This document shows, piece after piece, positions 1 through 6,136 of a stretch of 15,499 nucleotides of DNA. The translations under genes and the position numbers were made by a program. The notes under the pieces were generated by a model that was not told where the DNA came from, made no database searches, and saw nothing but the letters and a program-made list of their open reading frames with translations. This DNA is from CAZCZY01 sp964503525 (GTDB lineage: Bacteria; Patescibacteriota; JAUYIX01). Each line of letters begins with the position of its first letter. The first letter of the stretch is position 1. The stretch is from contig CAZCZY010000069.1 in the NCBI GenBank assembly GCA_964503525.1, positions 1-15,499 on the forward strand, written 5' to 3'.

Positions 1-1613
1 TTGCCACCATTACGTTTCAAAATTATTTCCGTCTGTTTAAGAAATTGGCCGGTATGACGGGAACCGCTGCCACCGAGGCGGAAGAGTTTCATAAAATCTA
101 TAAACTTGATGTGGTTCTAATTCCAACACATCGACCGATGGTGCGTCGAGACATGCCGGACCGCATTTACAAGACAGAAAATGGAAAATTTACGGCGGTG
201 GTTAGGGAAATAAAGGAGCGGCACGCCAAAGGGCAGCCCGTCTTGGTGGGTACCGTCTCGGTGGCCAAATCAGAGCGTCTTGCAGAACTTTTACGACAAG
301 AGGGCGTGCCGCACGAAGTTCTCAATGCCAAAAACAACGAACGAGAAGCTCAGATTGTGGCCAAAGCGGGACAAAAGGGACAAGTCGCAATTTCTACCAA
401 CATGGCTGGTCGCGGTACAGACATTAAATTAGGTGCCGGTGTCATAGAGCAAGGAGGGTTGCATGTGCTCGGAACCGAGCGGCACGAGGCCCGTCGTGTC
501 GACAACCAGTTGCGCGGCCGTTCTGGGCGCCAAGGTGATGCGGGTTCGTCCCAATTTTTTGTGTCCATGGATGACGACCTCATGCGCATTTTTGGCGGTG
601 ACCGGATGAAGTCGATGATGGACCGTCTCAAGCTGCCAGAAGACCAGGCAATCGAGAACTCGCTTATTAGTCGGTCGATTGAGTCAGCACAAAAAAAAGT
701 TGAGGGACATAACTTTGATATTCGTAAACATCTCGTCGAATTTGACGACGTCCTTAACAAACAGCGCGAGGTTATTTACGCCAAACGGCGCGAACTCCTA
801 GACATCTGGGCCGAAGAAAAAAAGCGACTCGAGTCAGCGCAACCCGGTGCGGCCGTGCAATCAGATTCGGCCGTCGCGCCCCGTGCTCCGTCAACAGGTG
901 CCACGCTCAAGGAAAAAATTCAGTCGCTCATTGAGGCAGAAATTGAACAAGTCGTCTCCTTGCATACGCTCGGCGAAAAAGAACACCGGTGGGACATCAA
1001 AGAAATCTGCGAAACGGTTCGGACATTGATGCCGGTGCCCACGGACTTATCCGAGCAATTGGAAAAAGCGCGCTCGCGCGCTGGGTCGCCGCAGCAAGAC
1101 GCACGAGCGCGTGACGCAATCATTCAATATCTTTTGGACCTATCTAAAAAAGTGTATGACGCGCGCGAAAAGGAACAGGGAGCAGCGGTGATGCGACAGA
1201 TAGAAATCGGCGTCTTTTTGGCGACTATTGATACGCTTTGGGTTGATCACCTCGATAGCATGGAGGCGCTGCGCGAATCGGTTCGCCTACGAGGGTATGG
1301 ACAGCGCGATCCTCTGGTCGAGTATAAAAAAGATGGCTTTGCCATGTTTGAGAAATTGCTTGATGGCGTACAGAACGGAGTAGTGTATCGCATTTTTAAA
1401 GCCGGACTTGCGGTGCAACGAACCGCTCCAACCGCGCAGGCAGAAAAATTGGTGAGCGGTGGTGACAGCAGTAAATCGAGCGCTGTGCCCAAGCCAGCTG
1501 CAAAAACACCTGGCCGAAATGATCTTTGTCCCTGTGGTTCGGGCAAAAAGTTTAAAAAATGCGGCGAGATAAACTCAGCTGAGCACCAAAAAAACCTGGC
1601 GATCAAGGGCTGA
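1..1613 (+). CDS. secA: Preprotein translocase subunit SecA, C-terminal part (5' end outside window)
   Basis: SecA is the cytosolic ATPase motor that pushes unfolded preproteins through SecYEG. The reading frame is open from the window's left edge (in-frame from base 3), so the visible 536 or so residues are the C-terminal part and the true start is missing. A TTG at base 45 is not the start, because conserved SecA sequence (TFQNYFR...KLAGMTGTA) precedes and spans it. Visible helicase motifs are TNMAGRGTDI (about 397-430) and the arginine-finger motif QLRGRSGRQGD (about 508-540), followed by MDDDLMRIFG. The helical scaffold (HNFDIRKHLVEFDDVLNKQR, about 709-765) and the DTLWVDHLDSM segment near 1230 complete the motor. 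A low-complexity Ala/Pro/Ser stretch sits near 835-900. The C-terminus carries a SEC-C-like zinc motif (CPCGSGKKFKKC, 1527-1562), but the expected fourth Cys/His ligand is a Gly. Stop TGA 1611-1613. Identity is certain. Confidence 0.97.
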   Translation, partial: ATITFQNYFRLFKKLAGMTGTAATEAEEFHKIYKLDVVLIPTHRPMVRRDMPDRIYKTENGKFTAVVREIKERHAKGQPVLVGTVSVAKSERLAELLRQEGVPHEVLNAKNNEREAQIVAKAGQKGQVAISTNMAGRGTDIKLGAGVIEQGGLHVLGTERHEARRVDNQLRGRSGRQGDAGSSQFFVSMDDDLMRIFGGDRMKSMMDRLKLPEDQAIENSLISRSIESAQKKVEGHNFDIRKHLVEFDDVLNKQREVIYAKRRELLDIWAEEKKRLESAQPGAAVQSDSAVAPRAPSTGATLKEKIQSLIEAEIEQVVSLHTLGEKEHRWDIKEICETVRTLMPVPTDLSEQLEKARSRAGSPQQDARARDAIIQYLLDLSKKVYDAREKEQGAAVMRQIEIGVFLATIDTLWVDHLDSMEALRESVRLRGYGQRDPLVEYKKDGFAMFEKLLDGVQNGVVYRIFKAGLAVQRTAPTAQAEKLVSGGDSSKSSAVPKPAAKTPGRNDLCPCGSGKKFKKCGEINSAEHQKNLAIKG

Positions 1614-1635
1614 GGCACTGGGCAAGTTAATCGGG

Positions 1636-1641
1636 TACACT
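1636..1641 (+). promoter_or_regulatory. -10 box of the phosphodiesterase gene, leaderless arrangement
   Basis: TACACT matches the TATAAT consensus at 4 of 6 positions and ends 7 nt before the ATG at 1649, so transcription would begin at or beside the start codon. No convincing -35 is visible (best 3/6 at 1612-1617) and no Shine-Dalgarno precedes the ATG. Support comes mainly from the same spacing recurring before four other genes in the window. Confidence 0.45.
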
Positions 1642-1648
1642 TACCGGC

Positions 1649-2941
1649 ATGAAGCGGTTTGTTTTGTTTTTAGTGGACGGGCTATCGAGCGCAACCCTTG
1701 AGGAAATGCTCGAACGCGGTCGCTTACCGACCATAGCGCGCTTCAAAGCCGAGGGAAGTTATCACGGCAACGTGGTTGCATCTTTTCCAACGGTGACTGG
1801 TCCGGCGCACGTTCCACTCTTTAGCGGGTACACGCCAGCAACGCTCAATATTATTGGCCATAATCAATTTATACGGCGTGAGGGGCGACTTGAGAACTAT
1901 TTGCTGCACTATAAATTGCTTTCCAAAAAATACGGCAATCGACCAACGCTCTATCACGATTTCAAAAATTCCGTCTCCATAAGCGAACCATTCCGAGTGG
2001 GCGCGCGCGCCTACCGCAAAAATATCTTTCCAATTGCGGATTGGGCGGGGATTCGCGGTCTGTCAAATTGGTACGCCTGGCGCACCGCGCGCGCCGAATA
2101 TCTCCGCGGCCGCGATTTGGTGGTCGCTTGGTTGCATGAGACCGACGCACTGGCCCATATTAAAAAAGACCCCGGCGAAGTAGAAAAAAGCCTGATCAGC
2201 TTTGATCGGTTTTTAGCGACGTTTGAGCCTGAAACTGACAAAGACACCGTCATCGGCCTGATCTCCGATCACGGCATGGAAAAAACTGACGCGCGACCAT
2301 TCTCGGTTCGCGGAGCATTGGAACGACTCGGCATAGATGGAAAAAGTTTTAGATTTTTTCTCGATGGCGGTGGCTTTGCACAAGTATATTTTAAAAAGGA
2401 CGGCAATTTTTCCACGCAACTTGATGAAACCTTCTTAGAAAAATTGCCCGATCAGATGGCCGCCTATGCTGAAATCGATCTCGTGATCCACCGTCGACAG
2501 ACCAAAGATGGCTTGGCTGTGGTGGTTCGATCCAAGAGGGGACGGTCAAGCATTGCTCGCGTCAACGGTCACTATCACTACCGCGTAGAAAATGGCAGTG
2601 ATCCGCTCGGTTTGGTACATGGCGACCACGACGTCAATGAGTTTGCGCTCGGCCAAGATCCTGCAACTTGTTTGCGGACGAGTGGTACTAGTAATTATCC
2701 CGATGGCCACTACCAAGTGTACGAACTACTCGCAGCGCCGGACAGCGGTGACCTTGTCCTAACATCTGCTCCCAATAAAGGGTTTAACATGTTGACCCGG
2801 TTTGGAGTGCATGGCGGCCTCAATCGTGCACAAGCGGTTACGTTTATGATGTTCAACCGGCCGGTTGCCGGGCTTGACCGTGCTTGTTTGCGGTCGGCGG
2901 ATTTGCCGGCGGTTGTTCGTGCCAATTTAGAAAAAAAGTAG
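1649..2941 (+). CDS. Alkaline phosphatase superfamily protein (type I phosphodiesterase/nucleotide pyrophosphatase-like)
   Basis: A 430-residue metal-dependent hydrolase of the alkaline phosphatase superfamily, closest to the type I phosphodiesterase/nucleotide pyrophosphatase branch. All expected active-site positions can be placed: Asp10 in FLVDG, the probable nucleophile Thr48 in SFPTVTGPAH, Asp166 and His170 in HETDALAH, Asp207-His208 in SDHGM and His388 in GVHGG. These would hold two divalent metals for phosphoester or phosphodiester cleavage. There is no signal peptide or membrane segment (the N-terminal hydrophobic run is the first core strand), so the enzyme is probably cytoplasmic; the substrate cannot be read from sequence. 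It begins 35 nt after secA and ends in a terminator shared with the convergent orphan gene. The start is the first ATG after a -10-like box, without a Shine-Dalgarno. The superfamily is confident, the branch less so; phosphoglycerate-mutase-like or sulfatase-like activity is not excluded. Confidence 0.88.
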   Translation: MKRFVLFLVDGLSSATLEEMLERGRLPTIARFKAEGSYHGNVVASFPTVTGPAHVPLFSGYTPATLNIIGHNQFIRREGRLENYLLHYKLLSKKYGNRPTLYHDFKNSVSISEPFRVGARAYRKNIFPIADWAGIRGLSNWYAWRTARAEYLRGRDLVVAWLHETDALAHIKKDPGEVEKSLISFDRFLATFEPETDKDTVIGLISDHGMEKTDARPFSVRGALERLGIDGKSFRFFLDGGGFAQVYFKKDGNFSTQLDETFLEKLPDQMAAYAEIDLVIHRRQTKDGLAVVVRSKRGRSSIARVNGHYHYRVENGSDPLGLVHGDHDVNEFALGQDPATCLRTSGTSNYPDGHYQVYELLAAPDSGDLVLTSAPNKGFNMLTRFGVHGGLNRAQAVTFMMFNRPVAGLDRACLRSADLPAVVRANLEKK

Positions 2942-2968
2942 CACCTTGATGGTGTAAAACAATGCGAG

Positions 2969-2999
2969 AAAAAACCCCAATCGGATGATCGAGGTTTTT
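2969..2999. terminator. Bidirectional intrinsic terminator between convergent genes
   Basis: An A-run plus CC (2970-2976) pairs with GG plus a T-run (2993-2999) in a perfect 7-bp stem, extended inward by further C-G, A-T, T-A and C-G pairs with two mismatches. Read on either strand it gives a hairpin followed by a U tract. It lies between the stop of the plus-strand phosphodiesterase gene (2941) and the minus-strand orphan, whose TAA stop (2998-3000) falls at its edge. Confidence 0.72.
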
Positions 3000-3672
3000 A
3001 GAGAATTATTGTAAGCATTGCACGTTGTTGGCCATCTTCCTCGTAGGTGCCGCACGGCAAGCAGTAGGGCAACAGTCGGCAGAGCGGTCGAAAGCGCTGG
3101 CTCATGATCTTATCGCCGGTGATCAGACTGGAGTAGTACACAAAGTAGGGGTACCCCAGTGCAAACTTTAGGCGGTCAAGGAGGGGATCGCCAGTACGCT
3201 GCCAAAAGCGTGGGTCCTTTTTATCGGCACGACTGACGATGTGGTCGAGTGCCATTACGGCCCAGCCAATAAGGAAACTTGTTAATAGATTCTGCGTATC
3301 AAGGTCGAGCTGGTTGTTCCAGGTTCTAGCCTTGATCTTGCGTTCGATGATTGAGCGACTCCAGTCATCCACCGCGTGTAGTAAAAAATCTTGAAATGCT
3401 CTCCTGCGCGCGTCAGCAGATCCTCCCGTCAAACCGTGTTCTGAACTCACCGATATTGCGTCGATGTAGTAATCTTCGCCGGTAACAAGCCTGAGCGCAC
3501 CAGCCACTTCAACTAAATGAAGCGGATTCCGTCGAGGCAACGGGTAATCTACTAACGTGAGTTTACTCATGGCCGCGAGTGTAGGAATCTCTGCGCGGAA
3601 ACCGTCAGAGTCGAGTCGATCTTTGAGAAGTTTGTCTAGATCCAAAACATTGATGCTGGCAATCTTTGCCAT
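2998..3672 (-). CDS. Unrecognised 224-residue protein, convergent orphan gene
   Basis: I do not recognise this protein. It is 224 residues, mixed and mostly soluble in character, with a moderately hydrophobic helix around LTSFLIGWAVMALDHIV and a C-terminal part rich in Tyr, Pro and Cys (GYPYFVYYSS, CRLLPYCLPCG). No signal peptide or clear membrane anchor is visible. Reality of the gene is supported by independent signals on the same strand: a strong Shine-Dalgarno (AAGGGAGG) 4 nt before the ATG, a good sigma70 promoter (TTGACA, 16-nt spacer, TAGCCT) and a terminator at its end. It is the only minus-strand gene here and interrupts the secA/secDF neighbourhood. Three Cys near the C-terminus could bind metal, but the spacing matches no motif I know. 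The function is left open. Confidence 0.75.
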   Translation of the reverse strand: MAKIASINVLDLDKLLKDRLDSDGFRAEIPTLAAMSKLTLVDYPLPRRNPLHLVEVAGALRLVTGEDYYIDAISVSSEHGLTGGSADARRRAFQDFLLHAVDDWSRSIIERKIKARTWNNQLDLDTQNLLTSFLIGWAVMALDHIVSRADKKDPRFWQRTGDPLLDRLKFALGYPYFVYYSSLITGDKIMSQRFRPLCRLLPYCLPCGTYEEDGQQRAMLTIIL

Positions 3673-3676
3673 CTGG

Positions 3677-3684
3677 CCTCCCTT
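3677..3684 (-). promoter_or_regulatory. Strong Shine-Dalgarno of the minus-strand orphan gene
   Basis: On the minus strand AAGGGAGG lies 4 nt upstream of the ATG at 3672. It fixes the start and contrasts with the plus-strand genes, several of which have no Shine-Dalgarno at all. Confidence 0.75.
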
Positions 3685-3714
3685 CTACTTTTGTTGTCAA
3701 AGTGCGATGTCGCC

Positions 3715-3742
3715 AGGCTATCTCGACGTGCCCGTGTGTCAA
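3715..3742 (-). promoter_or_regulatory. Sigma70-like promoter of the minus-strand orphan gene
   Basis: Minus strand: -35 TTGACA (6/6, 3737-3742), 16-nt spacer, -10 TAGCCT (3715-3720). It predicts a start near 3708 and a leader of about 36 nt containing the Shine-Dalgarno. The -35 box overlaps the -35 box of the divergent secD promoter on the other strand. Confidence 0.6.
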
Positions 3743-3764
3743 ATCGACGGGGTTGTTGTAGACT
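3736..3764 (+). promoter_or_regulatory. secD promoter, leaderless arrangement
   Basis: -35-like GTGTCA (3736-3741, 4/6), 17-nt spacer, -10 TAGACT (3759-3764, 4/6), then 7 nt to the ATG at 3772. The predicted start point coincides with the start codon, and no Shine-Dalgarno is present. Confidence 0.55.
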
Positions 3765-3771
3765 AGCCGCC

Positions 3772-5106
3772 ATGCGCGTTCGCATTTGGATGAGCATATT
3801 GGCCGTTTTTATTTTGGCCGGCGTTGCCGGTTTTTTAGCGACGCCACAAGGCCCGGGCAAAATACCCCTTAATTGGGTCAAAGGGCTTAAAATAAGGCTA
3901 GGGCTGGACTTGCAGGGCGGCAGCCAGCTTATCTACGAGGCAGATTTGTCGCAGATTACATCAGATGAAAAACTAGAATCAATCAACGGCGCCCGTGATG
4001 TCATTGAACGGCGAGTAAACGCCTTTGGCGTTTCCGAGCCGGTTGTCCAGGTGCAGGGTGAAAATCGCATTGTAGTTGAACTACCCGGCGTCGCGGACGT
4101 CAATCAAGCCGTCGAAGAGATCGGCAAGACACCATTTCTAGAATTTCGCGAACAAAATGATGAGCCAATTACACCGCCTGCAGAAGGCGAGGCCATCGAT
4201 CAAAAGGCATTACTCTTACAGCAATTTAAACCGACCGGTTTAAGCGGGGCGCAATTTGAGCGGGCCGATGTTCAGTTTGATCAGCAAGGCAGCCCGTCCA
4301 TTTTACTGACGTTTAACGGCGAGGGGCAACAACTATTTTCTGACATCACCAAGCGTAATGTCGGTAAACCTGTCGCAATATTTCTTGATAACGAACTATT
4401 ATCAGCACCAACGGTCCAGGCCGAGATTACGTCAGGACAAGCTACGATCACGGGTCAGTTTACGCTCGAAGAAGCCAAAGAGTTACGAAAAAATCTCAAC
4501 GCGGGCGCCCTACCGGTACCGGTCAAGTTGGTTTCTCAGGCCAACATCGGCGCGTCCCTAGGTGCCGAGTCAGTAGAGCGCAGTTTGCTCGCCGGGATCA
4601 TAGGACTCATTGGCGTCGCGTTTTTTATGCTGATGTACTATCGCCTGCCCGGTGTCGTTGCGATTATCGCCCTTGCCTTGTATACCGCGATCATCATAGT
4701 AATTTTCAAGATTTTTCATGTGACTCTAACGTTGGCAGGATTGGCCGGATTTTTCCTCTCGATCGGCATCGCGGTGGACGCCAACGTATTGATTTTTGAA
4801 CGCATGAAGGAAGCCCTACGCGAAGGGCTTGATCCCGTCTCGGCGCTCGAGGACGGATTTAAGCATGCCTGGAACTCTATCCGCGACTCAAACTTAAGTT
4901 CGCTCATATCAGTGGTGATCATGTATACGATGACCACCAGCTTGGTGCGTGGTTTTGCGCTAACACTTGGTATTGGTGTTTTGGTCTCGATGTTCTCGGC
5001 GATTACCGTGTCACGAACACTGCTGCGCTTTTTGGTCGGGTTTAGGATTTTTAGAATTCCGTGGTTGCTGGGAGTTCGAAAAAGCCAAATGGTGGTGCCG
5101 TCATGA
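3772..5106 (+). CDS. secD: Protein translocase subunit SecD
   Basis: SecD forms, with SecF, the membrane complex that uses the proton gradient to pull translocating preproteins outward from SecYEG. The protein is 444 residues. TM1 spans about 7-23, followed by the conserved LGLDLQGG (43-50), the first extracytoplasmic domain with ARDVIERRVNAFGV (74-87), and the motif ITGQFTLEEAKELRKNLNAGALP (226-248). The bundle TM2-TM6 lies at about 271-420 and includes IAVDANVLIFERMKE (333-347), whose Asp336 corresponds to the essential TM4 Asp of E. coli SecD. It is shorter than the E. coli protein (615), mainly in the periplasmic part. The ATG at 3772 is chosen because it starts just before TM1 and sits 7 nt after a -10 box; an upstream in-frame start at 3691 would add 27 residues encoded by the promoter itself. 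It overlaps secF by 4 nt. Confidence 0.96.
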   Translation: MRVRIWMSILAVFILAGVAGFLATPQGPGKIPLNWVKGLKIRLGLDLQGGSQLIYEADLSQITSDEKLESINGARDVIERRVNAFGVSEPVVQVQGENRIVVELPGVADVNQAVEEIGKTPFLEFREQNDEPITPPAEGEAIDQKALLLQQFKPTGLSGAQFERADVQFDQQGSPSILLTFNGEGQQLFSDITKRNVGKPVAIFLDNELLSAPTVQAEITSGQATITGQFTLEEAKELRKNLNAGALPVPVKLVSQANIGASLGAESVERSLLAGIIGLIGVAFFMLMYYRLPGVVAIIALALYTAIIIVIFKIFHVTLTLAGLAGFFLSIGIAVDANVLIFERMKEALREGLDPVSALEDGFKHAWNSIRDSNLSSLISVVIMYTMTTSLVRGFALTLGIGVLVSMFSAITVSRTLLRFLVGFRIFRIPWLLGVRKSQMVVPS

Positions 5107-6035
5107 GCAAATCACGACGACCAATTAAACCATTTCCAATCGTTCGTTGGCGACGTGTCTGGTACACGTTTTCGCTGATTTTGATTAGCTCGTCGATACT
5201 TTTGGTCGTAACGTTTGGCCTTAACCCGGGCATCGACTTTGTCGGTGGAACCTTGCATGAGATTACGTTTTCCACGCAAAGACCAGAGTCAGCACCCGTG
5301 GGCGAGGCAATAAAAGAGCTCGTAGGGGAGCCAACCGTACAGGCTGTCAAAGAAAACAATATGCTGCTGCGTTATCAAACCATTGATAATGAGACTCGCC
5401 AAAAAGTTCTTGATACACTCAGCGAGAAATTTGGGGCAGTTGAAGAAATTAGTTTTGAATCCATCGGTCCGACCATCGGTCAAGAATTAAAACGCAAAGC
5501 GATCTGGGCCTTAATCCTTGTGATGGGCGCAATCATCGCATATGTAACGTACGCCTTTAGAAAAGTATCGGAGCCGGTTAAATCCTGGAAGTACGGTGTT
5601 CTCACCATTGTCACGCTTCTGCATGACGTCAGTCTCGTTGTAGGCACGTATGCGATCCTAGGGGTCACTCGCGGGGCAGAGGCAAATTCACTTTTCTTGA
5701 TTGCGCTGTTAACTACGCTGGGGTATTCCGTGCATGACACCATCGTTGTCTTTGATCGAACTCGCACCAACTTGATTACGCTGGGTGCCGAGAACTTTGA
5801 AAAAGCAGTTGATCTTGCCACCAATCAAACATTGACGCGCTCGCTTAACACCGGCGTAACAACCGCAATTACGCTTGTCGCATTGCTTCTTTTTGGTGGC
5901 GATGCGCTGTTCAATTTTGTGTTAGCCCTCTTGGTAGGGTTAATTGTCGGTACATATTCGAGTATCTTTGTTGCCAGTCCCTTATTGGTGACCTGGCACC
6001 GATTCTCGGAAAAGCGTCGCGCAAAACGGTCCTAG
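5103..6035 (+). CDS. secF: Protein translocase subunit SecF
   Basis: SecF is the partner of SecD in the proton-driven translocation complex. The protein is 310 residues, close to E. coli SecF (323). A basic N-terminus is followed by TM1 (about 21-40), then GIDFVGGT (43-50), a short extracytoplasmic domain, ESIGPTIGQELKRKA (119-133), and TM2-TM6 to about 297. The conserved YSVHDTIVVFDRTR (208-221) contains Asp212, the counterpart of the functional TM4 Asp in E. coli. NQTLTRSLNTGVTT (241-254) is also typical. The start is the ATG at 5103, overlapping the secD stop as ATGA, which suggests translational coupling; a GTG at 5061 would add 14 residues read through the end of secD and is not preferred. 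Separate D and F proteins contrast with the fused SecDF of Bacillus. Confidence 0.96.
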   Translation: MSKSRRPIKPFPIVRWRRVWYTFSLILISSSILLVVTFGLNPGIDFVGGTLHEITFSTQRPESAPVGEAIKELVGEPTVQAVKENNMLLRYQTIDNETRQKVLDTLSEKFGAVEEISFESIGPTIGQELKRKAIWALILVMGAIIAYVTYAFRKVSEPVKSWKYGVLTIVTLLHDVSLVVGTYAILGVTRGAEANSLFLIALLTTLGYSVHDTIVVFDRTRTNLITLGAENFEKAVDLATNQTLTRSLNTGVTTAITLVALLLFGGDALFNFVLALLVGLIVGTYSSIFVASPLLVTWHRFSEKRRAKRS

Positions 6036-6038
6036 CCC

Positions 6039-6055
6039 TTGGCATAGTTTTGGCA
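6039..6055 (+). repeat. Direct repeat TTGGCA x2, one helical turn apart
   Basis: TTGGCA occurs at 6039-6044 and 6050-6055, 11 bp apart, just upstream of the first promoter of the regulator gene. This is suitable spacing for two factor molecules on one DNA face. It is short and may be chance. Confidence 0.3.
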
Positions 6056-6060
6056 CGTTC

Positions 6061-6089
6061 TTGACAGGTTGTAAAGTACGTGCTATTTT
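6061..6089 (+). promoter_or_regulatory. Upstream sigma70-like promoter P1 of the regulator operon
   Basis: TTGACA (6061-6066, 6/6), exactly 17 nt, TATTTT (6084-6089, 4/6). The predicted start near 6096 gives a leader of about 40 nt to the ATG at 6137. Confidence 0.65.
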
Positions 6090-6090
6090 G

Positions 6091-6102
6091 TTTTACGTAA
6101 AA
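6091..6102. promoter_or_regulatory. 12-bp perfect palindrome at the P1 start site, possible operator
   Basis: TTTTACGTAAAA is a perfect palindrome centred near 6096-6097, where P1 transcription would start, and lies between the P1 -10 and the P2 -35. Its position is right for a repressor site. The factor is unknown; autoregulation by the adjacent HTH protein is a guess. Confidence 0.45.
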
Positions 6103-6105
6103 AGC

Positions 6106-6134
6106 TTGACGGCACTAACAAACTATTGTATAAC
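6106..6134 (+). promoter_or_regulatory. Downstream sigma70-like promoter P2 of the regulator operon
   Basis: TTGACG (6106-6111, 5/6), 17-nt spacer, TATAAC (6129-6134, 5/6), the best promoter match in the window. The -10 ends only 2 nt before the ATG at 6137, so P2 transcripts would begin around 6141, inside the annotated gene, and could only use a later ATG such as 6158. Confidence 0.72.
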
Positions 6135-6136
6135 TT

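Noticed and set aside
350..760. 136-residue open frame on the minus strand inside secA
   Set aside because: It lies opposite highly conserved SecA motifs, has no start signals and a Ser/Arg-rich composition typical of antisense shadows.
3695..3700. Second perfect TTGACA on the minus strand as the orphan's -35 box
   Set aside because: No -10-like hexamer lies 16-18 nt downstream; that position falls on the Shine-Dalgarno and start codon.
3691..3771. Start of secD at 3691
   Set aside because: The added 27 residues are Arg/Cys-rich, precede TM1 abnormally and are encoded by the divergent promoter region.
5061..5102. GTG at 5061 as start of secF
   Set aside because: It would read 14 residues through the end of secD; the ATGA overlap at 5103 is the classic coupled arrangement and gives the normal SecF N-terminus.
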